A DNA stretch of 64,000 nt from Pseudomonas nicosulfuronedens. GTDB taxonomy: Bacteria; Pseudomonadota; Gammaproteobacteria; Pseudomonadales; Pseudomonadaceae. The first letter of the stretch is position 1. Each line of letters begins with the position of its first letter. Below, one piece after another: positions 1-10,244 of this stretch. Position numbers and translations under genes: made by a program. The stretch covers positions 62,001 to 126,000 of the forward strand of contig NZ_SWDV01000005.1 in the NCBI RefSeq assembly GCF_005877905.1, read 5' to 3'. The notes under the pieces were generated by a model, which was not told the DNA's origin, ran no database searches, and saw only the letters and a list, made by a program, of their open reading frames with translations.

Positions 1-3000
1 CCAGGCGCTGCAGCGGTGGCTTGGCCAGGTCGAAGCCGAGGTTGCGCTGGGCGTCAGCCACTTGCTCCAGCTGCTGCTCGCCGACCGGCTGATCGCGCCA
101 GTCGAAGGACTGTACCGGCAGCTGTACTTCGCGCAGGACGAACTGCAGCGGCGCCGCATCCGCACTGGCGAGGAAGCCGGTGCGCAGGTTGGCGTGGCGC
201 GCAATGACCGCGCGCCAGGCGTCGAGGAAGCGGGCTTCATCGAGGCCGTCGAGGTCGACGCGCAGCTGGTTGACGTAGAGCGAGGAGCCCGGCACGTCGA
301 GGGCGTGGAACAGCATGCCCTGCTGCATCGGCGACAGCGGATAGAGATCGTCCACGCCGGCCGGCAGCGGCAGTGCATCGAGCTGTTGCTGGTCGAGTCC
401 AAGCAGCGGCACATCCTTTGCGCCAAGCTTGTAGGGATGGCTCAGGCAATAGGCGACCAGCGCCTGCAGCTCGGCGCGCAGCAGCGCTTGCAGCTCGTCG
501 ATGGCGGCGGCGTCGAACATGGCGCTGCTGTAGGTGACTTCCAGGCTCAGCTCGCCGCCCAGCACACGACCGGCGTAGACCAGTGCATTGCCCAGCGCCG
601 CATTCAGCGGTTGGCTGCGGCCGACGCCTTCGAAGGCCGGCAGGAAGTCGGCATCGGCAAACGCCTGGTCGAGCTGGCCGAGGTAGTTGAAGGTCACCTG
701 CGGCGCCGGCAGGTCACGCAGGCTGGCCGCGTGCTGGCTGAGGTAGCGCAGTTGGCCGTAACCCATGCCGGCGCGCGGCAGGTTGCGCAGATGTTCGCGG
801 GTGGCACGCAGGTCCGCGCCCGGCTCGCCGCCGGCTTGCAGGCGGATCGGGTACAGCGCGGTGAACCAGCCCACGGAACGGCTCAGGTCCAGCGCCGCTT
901 CGCCGTCGAAGGCGTCGCGGCCGTGGCCTTCCATCTCCACCAGCGCGGAGGTTTCGCCGGTCCAGGCACACAGGGCGCGGGCCAGCGCGGTGAGCAACAG
1001 GTCGTTGATCTGCACGCGCTGCGCCTTCAGTGCCGGACCGAGCAGTTGACGGGTGGTGTCGGCATCGAGGCTGAAGCGTGCGTTGGCGGCCTCCTTCCAG
1101 GTGGCAGGGGCGTCGCTGCGGGCGCGGGCCAGACGGGGTGCATCACGCAGTTCGCCTTGCCAGTAAGCCAGCTCGGCAGCGACTTCGGCGCTGTTGGCGG
1201 CCGCCTGCTGGCGGGCGCTCCAGGCCTGGTAGCTGTCGCTGCTCGGCAGCGCTGCCGGAGTGCGCCCGGCGCGCAGTTCGCGGTAGGCGGTCTGCAGGTC
1301 CTCCAGCAGGATGCGCCAGGACACGCCATCCACCGCCAGGTGGTGGATCACCAGCAGCAGGCTCTCGCCACCCTCCTCGAGGGTGACGTGCATGGCGCGC
1401 AGCAGCGGGCCATTGGCGATATCCAGACTGGCCTGGGCGTCGTCGCACAGACGTTCCAGGGTGCGGGCGTCGGCGGCACGGCGGCGCCACAGGAGGGTCA
1501 TGTCCAGCGGCCCCTGTTCCGCGTAACGCTGGCGGCTGCCATCGAAGCGCAGGCGCAGCGCGTCGTGCTGGCCGACCAGCCAGTGCAGGGCGCGGGCCAG
1601 GGCATCGCCATCCAGGGCTTCGCGTGGTTGCAGCAGCAGCGCCTGGTTCCAGTGGTGACGTTGGGCGCTCGGTACGCGTTCGAAGAAGCGCGTCTGTACC
1701 GGCGACAGGGCCACCTCGCCGCTGACGGCGGCCACCGGAGCCGGTGCCGCCGCGGCAGCCGGCGCACGGCTTTCCAGCCACTGCGCGAGCTGGCGGACGC
1801 TCTGCCGCTCGAACAGCTGTTTCGGGCTGAGCTTGTAGCCCAGCTTACGGATGCGCGCGATGATCTGCAGGCTGAGGATGGAGTCGCCGCCCAGTTCGAA
1901 GAAGTTGTCCTCGGCACCGACGCGCTCGACCTTCAGCACCGCCTGCCAGATATCGGCGATGCGCTGTTCCAGCTCGGAGATCGGTGCGCTGTCCAAAGGC
2001 TTGGCAGCCGTCTCGACACGCGGCAGGGCCTTGCGGTCGACCTTGCCGTTGGCGTTCAGCGGCAGGCAATCCAGCAGCATCAGCTGGGCCGGCAGCAGGT
2101 ATTCGGGGACTTCGGCGGCCAGGCTTTCACGCAGACTTTCAATGCTCTGCCCTTCTGCAACGGCCCAGGCCAGCAGCTTCATCGGGCCGTCGCCTTCACG
2201 CTCGGCCAAGGCCACGGCATCACGCACGCCGGGCAGGCGCTTGAGCGCTTGCGCCAGTTCGCCTGGCTCGACGCGGTAGCCACGGATCTTCACCTGGTCA
2301 TCCACGCGGCCGAGGAATTCCACGGCGCCGCGACGATTCAGGCGCACGCGGTCGCCGCTGCGATACAGGCGCTCGCCTTCGATCTCCACGAAGCGCTCCG
2401 CCGTCATTTCCGGCAGACCGAGATAGTCCAGGGCCAGACCGGCACCGCCGATGTACAGCTCGCCCGGCACGCCCGGCAGCAGGTCACGACCATTTTCGTC
2501 GAGCACGCGGATAGCGGTGTTGGCCAGCGGCGTACCGATGGGCAGGCTGGCCGCCGGCAGATCATCCACCAGCGACCATTCGTGGGTCAGCACGCCAACG
2601 GTGGATTCGCTGGGGCCGTAGTGGTTGACGATGCGCAGTCGCGGGGCCAGCTCGCGGATGGGTTGCAGCAGCGCGCGGTCGCAGGCTTCACCACCCACCA
2701 CCAGCAGACGACGCGGCAGCACAGCAGCGGCATTGGGCGCGGCAGCCAGCAGGCCGGCGAGGTGGCTGGGGACGATCTTCAGCACATCCACTTCACGCAT
2801 GAACTGCGAGAAGCGTTCGGCGTCGGCCACCGCCTGTGCATCGGCCAGGTGCAGACGGCCACCGCCGCACAGCGCGCCGAACAGCGTGGTATGACCGAGG
2901 TCGGCAGCCACCGAGGAAACCATCCCCATGCCCAGGCCCTGGGCACGGCCCTGGTCCAGTTGCAGGCGTTCGAGCACGGCCTGTACATAGTTGGCCAGCG

Positions 3001-6000
3001 CCGCGTGGCTGACGCGCACGCCCTTGGGCTGGCCGGTGGAGCCGGAGGTGAAGATGACGTAGGCGGCCTGCTGCGCGTCGATCCCGCGCGCGGGCGCTTT
3101 ATCGCTGCCCTGCTCCGGGCCACCCACAGATATCAACGAGGCTGCTTCACCGAAGGTTTCCAGCAGCGCAGGCTCACTCACCAGTACGCGGCCGATAGCG
3201 TTGTCCTGGATCAGCTGACGCAGGCGTTCAGCCGGTTGCGCCGGGTCCAGCGGCACGTAGGTGGCGCCGGCCTTGAGCACGCCCAGCAGCAGGAGCACCC
3301 ACTGCGCGCTGCGCTCCTGGCAGATGGCGACGCACTCGCCCTGCTCCACACCGCTGTCGATCAGCGCGTTGGCCAGGCGATTGGTGCGCGCATCCAGCTC
3401 GGCATAGCTGTAGCGCACGCCCTCGTCCTGCAGCGCGATGGCATCCGGTTGCGCGGCGGCCTGCGCGGCGAACAGCGCGAGCACGTCCTGCTGCGGCCAC
3501 TGGCGCGCTTCGCCACGACGACGCGAAGCGACCGGGCGCGGCAGCTCGCCGAGAGCACGCTGCGGCTCGGCACACAGCTGGCGCAGCAGGGCTTCGAACT
3601 GGCCGGCGATGGCAGCGACGCTGTCCTCGTCGAACAGGTCGCGGGCATAGACGAAGCTGCCGCGCAGCTCGTCGCCGGCGACACCATTGGTGTCCAGCGC
3701 CTCGGCCATGTCCAGGGCCAGGTCGAAGCGCGCGCCGTATTGTTCCTCGCTGAACAGTTCCAGCTTCAGCGACCCGGCGTCGGGCAGGCGGCTGACGTCG
3801 AAGCCGAAGTTGAACTTCACCTGCACCAGCGGGTTGTAGGCCAGGCTGCGCTGGGGTTGCAGCGCTTCCACCAGCTGTTCGAACGGCAGATCCTGGTTCG
3901 CCTGTGCGCCCAGCGCCAGCGGTTTGAGGCGAGCCAGCAGCGCGGCGAAGGATTCATCGTCGGCAAGCTGGCAGGGCATCACCTGGGTGTTGACGAAGAA
4001 GCCGATCAGCCCTTCGGTTTCCAGTTGCTGACGGTTGGCGATGGGCACCGCGACGCGCAGGTCACGCTGGCCGCTGTAGCGCTGCATCAGTACGGCATAG
4101 GCGCCGAGCAGCAGCATGAACAGGGTGACGTCCTGCTCGCGGGCCAAGTGCTTAAGGCGCGCGCCGAGGCCAGCGTCCAGGCTGAAGCCGAGGCTGCCGC
4201 CGCGGTAGCTCTGCACGGCCGGGCGCGGCCGGTCGGCGGCCAGTTCCAGTACAGGCGTCTCGCTATGCAGTTGTTCGGTCCACCAGCCCAGCTGGCGCTG
4301 GCCCTCCTCGCCCGCCAGCAGCTCGCGCTGCCACTGGGCGTAGTCGGCGTACTGCACCGGCAGCGCCGGCAGTTGCAGTTCCTCGCCAGCGGCGAAGGCG
4401 CCGTAGAGACGGCTGAACTCGTCCACCAGCACGCGGATCGACCAGCCATCGGAGACGATATGGTGCATCGTCAGCAGCAGCACGTGGTCGGCGTTGGCGA
4501 GCTTGATCAGGGTCAGACGCAGCAGCGGGCCTTTGCGCAGGTCGAACGGACGCTGGGCTTCTGCCTCGGCCAACTGGCGGGCAGCAGCTTCGGTATCACC
4601 TTCAGCGGACAGGTCCACTCGCGCCAGGTCCAGCGGCCGGGCCGGCTGGATACGCTGGAAGGCCTGGCCGTCCACTTCATCGAAGGTGGTGCGCAGGGTT
4701 TCATGGCGTGCCACCAGGGCATCGAAGGCACGGCGCAGCGCAGACTCATCCAGCTCGCCGCGCAGGCGCAGGGCGCCCGGCACGTTGTAGGCGGCGCTGG
4801 CCGGCTCCATCTGCCAGAAGAACCACAGGCGGCTTTGGGCGGCGGACAGCGGCAGGTCGCCGTCCCGGGCGATGGCCCGCAGCTGCGGGCGGGCACTCGG
4901 GCTCAGCGCACTGAGCCGGCCGGCGAATTCGTCCAGGCGGCTGGCCTCGAACAGATCGCGCAACGGGACTTCGCAGCCCAGGTCACGGCGCAGGCGGGAG
5001 ATGACCTGCGTGGCCAGCAGCGAATGGCCGCCCAGCTCGAAGAAGTCGTCCTCGCGGCCTACGGCCGGCACGCCCAGCACTTCGGCCCAGACAGCCGCCA
5101 CTCGGCTTTCCAGGCCGTCTCGCGGGGCTTCGGTGGTGCTGGCTTCGTCTTGTGGCTCGGGCAATGCCTTGCGGTCGATCTTGCCGTTGGCATTGAGCGG
5201 CATCTGCTCCAGCACGAGGACGCGCGACGGCACCATGTAGTCCGGCAGCTGTGCGCGCAGCGCAGCTTTCAAGGAATCTTCGGCGAGGGCTTCGCCGGTG
5301 ACGTAGCCCAGCAGGCGCTTGCCGCGTTCGCTGTCACGGGCGATCACCGCCGCTTCGCGTACGCCGGGCAGCGCACGCAGGCGGGCTTCGATCTCGCCCG
5401 GCTCGATACGGAAGCCACGGATCTTCACCTGCTGGTCAACGCGGCCGAGGTAGTCCAGCGCGCCGTCTTCACGCCAGCGCACGCGGTCGCCGCTGCGGTA
5501 CAGGCGAAGGCCGTCGGCATAGGGGTCGGCGACGAAACGTTCGGCAGTCATGCCGGCGCGCTGGTGGTAGCCGCGAGCCAGGCCATGCCCGCCGATGTAC
5601 AGCTCGCCGGCCACGCCGCGCGGTAGCGGTTGCAGGCGATCGTCGAGGATGTACAGGCTGCGCTCGCCGACCACCTCGCCGATGGGCGCGTAAGCGGCGC
5701 CGCATGCGGTGCGCGCATCGGCCTTCCAGAGCATCGGGGTGACCACGGTTTCAGTCGGGCCATAGCCGTTGATCAGGTATTGCGGTTTCAGCGCCTGGTG
5801 CGCCAGCTGGTACGCTGCTTCCGGCACGGCATCACCACCGAAGCAGTAGATGCGCATGCTCGGCGCGTGGCCGTGGATCGTCGCTTGTTCGGCCAGCTGT
5901 TGCAGGTAGGCCGGCGGGAAGGCGGCGACGCTCACTGCATGACGGCGCAGTTGCTCGAGCGTCTGTTCGGCGGTCCACAATGCGTCGTTGCGGATCAGCA

Positions 6001-9000
6001 GGCTGCCACCGTGGGACAGAGCGGTGAGCCAGCGCTCGTGGGCGCCGTCGAAGGCGAAGGACATGAAGATCAGTTCGCGATCTTCGCTGGTCATCGCGTA
6101 GCGCTGGCCGATGGCGCGGCAGTGCGCGGCGATCTCGCCGTGGGCCACGGCAACGCCCTTGGGTTGGCCAGTGGAGCCGGAGGTGTAGATCAGGTAGGCA
6201 AGGTTCTGCGCTTGGATGCGCACCAGCGGGCGCACCGCCAGGGCATTGCCGAGGTCAGCCTCTTCCAGTACCAGGCGCTCGATGCCAGCGGGCAGAGGCA
6301 GGCGCTCGGCCAACTGGGCGTTGGTCAGCAGCAGGTCGACGCCGGCGTCCTGCATCAGCCAGGCCAGGCGCTCCTCGGGATAGTCGACGTCCAGCGGCAG
6401 GTAGGCGCCGCCGGCCTTCATGACAGCCAGCAGGGCCAGCGGGATGTCCACGCCACGCGGCAGCGCCACGGCAACCCGACGTTCCGGGCCGATACCGCGC
6501 TGGATCAGGCGTTGCGCCAGACGGTTGGAGCGATCCTCCAGCTCGGCGAAGTTCACTTCGCGCTGCTCGTCGATCAGCGCAACCTTGGCGGGATGACGGC
6601 GGGCCTGGGCGGCGATGGTCTCGCTCAGCGCCTCGAACGCTGGCGCGTCACCGGCCACGGCGATGCTCCAGTCGCGGGTGGGCAGCCAGTCGCGGGCGTC
6701 CAGCACGGCGTCGGCATTCATCTGCGGCAAGGCGCGCAGCAGGTCGAGGAAGTGCCCGACGAGGCGCTGCATGCCCGCGGCGGCGTAGCGCTCCTTCGCG
6801 TAGCAGAAGCTCACGCGCAAAGAGTGATCGCCTTCGCGGACACGCAACACCAGATCGAACGGGGTTTCCAGGTCGAGCTGTTCCAGCGCTTCCACGCTGA
6901 CGCCCGGCAGGCCGTTGCCGGCGCGTGGCTGCCACTGGTGGTCGAAGGCCACCTGGCAAAGCGGATGGCGGCCGTGGCCACGTTCGGGCTGCAGGGCTTC
7001 CACCAGTTGTTCGAACGGCAGGCCCTGGTGCGCCTGGGCTTGCAGCAGGTCGTCGCGTAGCTGGCGGAGCACGCCACGCAGGCTGGCGCCTTCGGGCAGC
7101 TCGCTGCGCAGCACCAGCAGGTTGACGAAGAAGCCGACCAGTCGCTCGCTGTCGAGCTGTTCGCGACCGGCCTGGGTCAGGCCGATGCGCAGGTCGTGCT
7201 GGCCGCTGTAGCTTTGCAGCAGCAGGTTGTAGGCGCTGAGCAGGAGCATCGGCAGGGTCGCGCCGTGCGCCTGGGCCAGGCCGCGCAACTTCGCGGTCAG
7301 GTCGGCGTCCACTTCACGCTCGATCAGCTCGGCGCTCTGGCCTTTTCCGCCGGTGGTGAAGGGCAGTTCCAGCGGCGCATGCTGGGTGCCCAGGCGTTCG
7401 CTCCACCAGTCCAGCAGGCGCGTTCCCTCACCCGCTTCCAGCTTGTTCTGCTGGGCGGCGGCGAGGTCGAGGTACTGGCGCGACAGGACCGGCAGCACCG
7501 GTTCGCGTTGTTCGACGATGGCGCGGTAGCACTCGGCGAACTCGTCCAGCAGCAGATTCAGCGACCAGCCGTCCGCGATGATGTGGTGCACGCAGAGCAG
7601 CAGCGCCTGGCGGCCGCCGCCGAGGTTCTGCAGGCGCAGGCGCAGCAGCGGGCCGGCGGCCAGGTCGAACGGCTGCGCGGCAAAGGCATCGGCGTCCTCG
7701 CGGGCGGCGATGTCACGGCGTGCATTGCCCAGGGAGCTGAAGTCGCTCTCGGTCAGCTCGACCTGGCTCATGTCGGACAGGCTCAGCGACACCTCGCCGT
7801 CCGCCTGCTCGATGAAGCGGCTGCGCAGGGTTTCATGGCGGCCCAGCAGCACCGCGAAGGCTTGCTCTACCGCTGGGCGGCGCAGCTCGCCGCGCAGGTT
7901 CATGCGTCCGGCAATGTGGTAGACGGCGCTTTCCGGCTCGAGCTTCCAGAGGAACCAGAGGCGACGCTGGGCCGGCGAGAGGGGCAGCAGGCCGTCACGC
8001 GGAACCTGCGCAATGACTTCGGTTTCGCTGGTCGGCAGTGCCGCCAGTGCAGCGACGAAGGCACCCAGTTCCGGCGCTTCGAACAGCAGGCGCAATTCCA
8101 CGGCGCGGCCGAGACGTTCGCGCAGGCGCGCCATCAGTTGGGTGGCCTTGATGGAGTTGCCGCCCAGGGCGAAGAAGTTGTCGTCACGGCGGATCGCCGG
8201 CAGTTCCAGCACTTCGCTCCACAGCGCGGCGATGGCTTGCTCTTGGGCGGACAACGGCGCGACCGGCTTGGCATTGGCGCCATCGCTGATCGGCTCGCCG
8301 GCACGCTGGATCGCGTAGGCCTGAAGACTGCCGTCCAGCAGCTGGGCACGGCACGCCGAGCGCTGCAACTTGCCACTGGAGGTTTTGGGCAGTGCGCCGG
8401 GTTCCAGCAGCGCCACCACCAGCGGCGCCTCCTGGAAGGTTTCCGCCACGGCGGCGGAGATGGCCTTGGCCAGCGCCTCGGCGGAGATCAGCTTGCGCAC
8501 GCTGCGCCCGACCTCGGCGGCGATGCCGATGCCGTCGCGGCCCTGGTGTTCGATGGCGAAGGCGGAAACCCGGCCCTTGCGAACCAGGTCCACCTCTTCC
8601 TCGACGCAGCGTTCCAGATCCTGCGGGTAGAGGTTCTGCCCGCGGACGATGAGCATGTCCTTGAGGCGGCCGGTAACGAAGAGTTCGTCGTTGTGCAGGA
8701 AGCCCAGGTCGCCGGTACGCAGCCAGGTGCGACCTTCCTTCTCGACGAAGGTGCGCGCGCTGGCTTCCGGATTGCGCCAGTAGCCGAGGGCGACGCTGGG
8801 GCCGCTGCTCCAGATTTCGCCGACGCGGTCCGGGCCGAGGGTTTCTCCGCTCACCGGGTCGACCAGTTGCACGTCGTGGTCCGGCTGGGTGCGGCCGCAG
8901 TTGATCAGCGAGGTACCACGACCCGGGCGGGCGATATTCTCGCCCAGGGCGTTGAGGTCGACTTCCAGCTGCACAATGCCTTCGCCACGCACGCCGCCGG

Positions 9001-10000
9001 TGACGAACAGCGTCGCTTCGGCAAGGCCGTAGCAGGCGTAGAAGGAAGAGGCGTCGAATTGTGCCGGGGCGAACCAGGCGGCAAAGCGTTCCAGGGTGTC
9101 CGGGCGGATCGGCTCGGAGCCGGAGAAGGCCACGCGCCATTTGCTCAGGTCGAGGCCTTCCAGGGCGGATTCGTTGACCCGCTCGCAGCACAGTCGATAG
9201 GCGAAGTCCGGGCCGCCGCTGACGGTGCCACCGAAGCGCGCGATGGCTTCCAGCCAGCGGCGCGGGCGCTCGAGGAAGTAGCGCGGGGACATCAGCACGC
9301 ACTCGATACCGCTGTAGATCGGCTGCAGCAGGCCACCGATCAGGCCCATGTCGTGGAACAGCGGCAGCCAGCTGACGATCACGTCGTCGTCGCCGATGCC
9401 GAAGCCGTGACGGATCAGGCGCTCGTTGGCGACCAGGTTGCCGTGGCTGACCTGCACGCCCTTGGGCGTCGAGGTGGAGCCGGAGGTGTACTGCAGGAAG
9501 GCGATGTCGTCATCGGCCAGCTCGGGCATCTGCCACTCCACGGCCAGTGCCGGGTCGGCCTGATCCACCGCCAGCAGCATCGGGCTGTCGCCGTTCTCGC
9601 GCTCGCACGCCGGGCGCAGCGCTTCGATCAGCGTGGAGTCAGTGAGCACCAGACTGGGCTCGGCGTCATCGAGGATCGAGCGCAGGCGCGCCAGGTGCTG
9701 CGGGCGCACCGATTCCGGCGGGTAGGCCGGCACGGCGATGATCCCCGAGTAGAGGCAGGCGAAGAATGCGGTGACGTATTCAGGACCGCTGGGCAATAGC
9801 AGCACGGCGCGGTCGCCCTGCTGGCCGTGGCGCAGCATCCAGGCGGCCATGGCACGGGCACGCTCGTCCAGCTCGCGGAAGCTGATGGGCTGTTCGAGGT
9901 TCTCGGCGATGAATCGCAGGGCAGTCTTGCGCGGCATTTCGCAGGCGCGTTGCAGCAGGGCCTCGACCAGGTTTCCTGCGGCTTCGTAACGGTCGTTCAT
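1..10000 (-). CDS. pvdL: Pyoverdine chromophore NRPS PvdL, N-terminal ~3330 residues (3' end outside window)
   Basis: Reading the minus strand from the ATG at 9998-10000 gives an uninterrupted frame to the left edge. Domains in order: fatty-acyl-AMP ligase (about 10000-8330, TSGSTSTPKG near 9480), carrier domain (GGNSIKA near 8155), condensation (HHIIADGWS near 7580), adenylation (TSGSTGQPKG near 6175), carrier (GGHSLLA near 5025), condensation (HHIVSDGWS near 4460), adenylation (TSGSTGQPKG near 3045), carrier (GGDSILS near 1885), epimerization (HHLAVDGVSW near 1335), then the start of another condensation domain (LSPMQQGMLFH near 330). An acyl ligase followed by two extending modules with epimerization in the second matches PvdL, which in P. 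aeruginosa loads a fatty acid, then Glu, D-Tyr and Dab to start the pyoverdine chromophore. Substrates here are inferred from family and order. It is last in the mbtH-pvdG-syrP-like-pvdL run. The missing part should hold the Dab module. Confidence 0.9.
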   Translation of the reverse strand, partial: MNDRYEAAGNLVEALLQRACEMPRKTALRFIAENLEQPISFRELDERARAMAAWMLRHGQQGDRAVLLLPSGPEYVTAFFACLYSGIIAVPAYPPESVRPQHLARLRSILDDAEPSLVLTDSTLIEALRPACERENGDSPMLLAVDQADPALAVEWQMPELADDDIAFLQYTSGSTSTPKGVQVSHGNLVANERLIRHGFGIGDDDVIVSWLPLFHDMGLIGGLLQPIYSGIECVLMSPRYFLERPRRWLEAIARFGGTVSGGPDFAYRLCCERVNESALEGLDLSKWRVAFSGSEPIRPDTLERFAAWFAPAQFDASSFYACYGLAEATLFVTGGVRGEGIVQLEVDLNALGENIARPGRGTSLINCGRTQPDHDVQLVDPVSGETLGPDRVGEIWSSGPSVALGYWRNPEASARTFVEKEGRTWLRTGDLGFLHNDELFVTGRLKDMLIVRGQNLYPQDLERCVEEEVDLVRKGRVSAFAIEHQGRDGIGIAAEVGRSVRKLISAEALAKAISAAVAETFQEAPLVVALLEPGALPKTSSGKLQRSACRAQLLDGSLQAYAIQRAGEPISDGANAKPVAPLSAQEQAIAALWSEVLELPAIRRDDNFFALGGNSIKATQLMARLRERLGRAVELRLLFEAPELGAFVAALAALPTSETEVIAQVPRDGLLPLSPAQRRLWFLWKLEPESAVYHIAGRMNLRGELRRPAVEQAFAVLLGRHETLRSRFIEQADGEVSLSLSDMSQVELTESDFSSLGNARRDIAAREDADAFAAQPFDLAAGPLLRLRLQNLGGGRQALLLCVHHIIADGWSLNLLLDEFAECYRAIVEQREPVLPVLSRQYLDLAAAQQNKLEAGEGTRLLDWWSERLGTQHAPLELPFTTGGKGQSAELIEREVDADLTAKLRGLAQAHGATLPMLLLSAYNLLLQSYSGQHDLRIGLTQAGREQLDSERLVGFFVNLLVLRSELPEGASLRGVLRQLRDDLLQAQAHQGLPFEQLVEALQPERGHGRHPLCQVAFDHQWQPRAGNGLPGVSVEALEQLDLETPFDLVLRVREGDHSLRVSFCYAKERYAAAGMQRLVGHFLDLLRALPQMNADAVLDARDWLPTRDWSIAVAGDAPAFEALSETIAAQARRHPAKVALIDEQREVNFAELEDRSNRLAQRLIQRGIGPERRVAVALPRGVDIPLALLAVMKAGGAYLPLDVDYPEERLAWLMQDAGVDLLLTNAQLAERLPLPAGIERLVLEEADLGNALAVRPLVRIQAQNLAYLIYTSGSTGQPKGVAVAHGEIAAHCRAIGQRYAMTSEDRELIFMSFAFDGAHERWLTALSHGGSLLIRNDALWTAEQTLEQLRRHAVSVAAFPPAYLQQLAEQATIHGHAPSMRIYCFGGDAVPEAAYQLAHQALKPQYLINGYGPTETVVTPMLWKADARTACGAAYAPIGEVVGERSLYILDDRLQPLPRGVAGELYIGGHGLARGYHQRAGMTAERFVADPYADGLRLYRSGDRVRWREDGALDYLGRVDQQVKIRGFRIEPGEIEARLRALPGVREAAVIARDSERGKRLLGYVTGEALAEDSLKAALRAQLPDYMVPSRVLVLEQMPLNANGKIDRKALPEPQDEASTTEAPRDGLESRVAAVWAEVLGVPAVGREDDFFELGGHSLLATQVISRLRRDLGCEVPLRDLFEASRLDEFAGRLSALSPSARPQLRAIARDGDLPLSAAQSRLWFFWQMEPASAAYNVPGALRLRGELDESALRRAFDALVARHETLRTTFDEVDGQAFQRIQPARPLDLARVDLSAEGDTEAAARQLAEAEAQRPFDLRKGPLLRLTLIKLANADHVLLLTMHHIVSDGWSIRVLVDEFSRLYGAFAAGEELQLPALPVQYADYAQWQRELLAGEEGQRQLGWWTEQLHSETPVLELAADRPRPAVQSYRGGSLGFSLDAGLGARLKHLAREQDVTLFMLLLGAYAVLMQRYSGQRDLRVAVPIANRQQLETEGLIGFFVNTQVMPCQLADDESFAALLARLKPLALGAQANQDLPFEQLVEALQPQRSLAYNPLVQVKFNFGFDVSRLPDAGSLKLELFSEEQYGARFDLALDMAEALDTNGVAGDELRGSFVYARDLFDEDSVAAIAGQFEALLRQLCAEPQRALGELPRPVASRRRGEARQWPQQDVLALFAAQAAAQPDAIALQDEGVRYSYAELDARTNRLANALIDSGVEQGECVAICQERSAQWVLLLLGVLKAGATYVPLDPAQPAERLRQLIQDNAIGRVLVSEPALLETFGEAASLISVGGPEQGSDKAPARGIDAQQAAYVIFTSGSTGQPKGVRVSHAALANYVQAVLERLQLDQGRAQGLGMGMVSSVAADLGHTTLFGALCGGGRLHLADAQAVADAERFSQFMREVDVLKIVPSHLAGLLAAAPNAAAVLPRRLLVVGGEACDRALLQPIRELAPRLRIVNHYGPSESTVGVLTHEWSLVDDLPAASLPIGTPLANTAIRVLDENGRDLLPGVPGELYIGGAGLALDYLGLPEMTAERFVEIEGERLYRSGDRVRLNRRGAVEFLGRVDDQVKIRGYRVEPGELAQALKRLPGVRDAVALAEREGDGPMKLLAWAVAEGQSIESLRESLAAEVPEYLLPAQLMLLDCLPLNANGKVDRKALPRVETAAKPLDSAPISELEQRIADIWQAVLKVERVGAEDNFFELGGDSILSLQIIARIRKLGYKLSPKQLFERQSVRQLAQWLESRAPAAAAAPAPVAAVSGEVALSPVQTRFFERVPSAQRHHWNQALLLQPREALDGDALARALHWLVGQHDALRLRFDGSRQRYAEQGPLDMTLLWRRRAADARTLERLCDDAQASLDIANGPLLRAMHVTLEEGGESLLLVIHHLAVDGVSWRILLEDLQTAYRELRAGRTPAALPSSDSYQAWSARQQAAANSAEVAAELAYWQGELRDAPRLARARSDAPATWKEAANARFSLDADTTRQLLGPALKAQRVQINDLLLTALARALCAWTGETSALVEMEGHGRDAFDGEAALDLSRSVGWFTALYPIRLQAGGEPGADLRATREHLRNLPRAGMGYGQLRYLSQHAASLRDLPAPQVTFNYLGQLDQAFADADFLPAFEGVGRSQPLNAALGNALVYAGRVLGGELSLEVTYSSAMFDAAAIDELQALLRAELQALVAYCLSHPYKLGAKDVPLLGLDQQQLDALPLPAGVDDLYPLSPMQQGMLFHALDVPGSSLYVNQLRVDLDGLDEARFLDAWRAVIARHANLRTGFLASADAAPLQFVLREVQLPVQSFDWRDQPVGEQQLEQVADAQRNLGFDLAKPPLQRL

Positions 10001-10105
10001 GACATCACCTGTTCTGGCGGCGAGTGCGTGGGCGCTCGCCGGAGGAAATTCTTGGGACTTACCGGCGCCCGTGCCTGGCATGGGCTTTCCCGGTACTCCA
10101 AACTG

Positions 10106-10240
10106 TTCCCTCTCCCTTCAGGGAGAGGGAGCTATCCGTGCCGGCCTTTACGTCCGGCGCACTCCTGATACATCCATCTACTCCGAACCAGTCCCCTCTC
10201 CCTTCAGGGAGAGGGTTAGGGAGAGGGAGCTATCCGTGCG
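10106..10240. repeat. Two direct copies of an intergenic CCCTCTCCCTTCAGGGAGAGGG hairpin repeat
   Basis: The 244-base gap between the dioxygenase and pvdL carries two copies of the same unit at 10106-10141 and 10191-10240. Each contains CCCTCTCCC...GGGAGAGGG, which folds on itself, followed by GAGCTATCCGTG. The second copy has an extra TTAGGGAGAGGG duplication. I see no TAAAT/CGT promoter pair here, so pvdL is probably read from the upstream genes, with the hairpins possibly tuning or protecting the long mRNA. Confidence 0.75.
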
Positions 10241-10244
10241 GCGT

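Noticed and set aside
62-5626. 1854-codon open frame on the plus strand
   Set aside because: It is antisense to the NRPS frame, whose domain motifs are continuous on the minus strand. The predicted peptide is Gln/Ala/Gly-rich without any recognisable domain, the typical result of high GC at third positions.
10001-10244. Separate PvdS promoter for pvdL
   Set aside because: No TAAAT/CGT pair was found on the minus strand, so read-through from the upstream operon is more likely.
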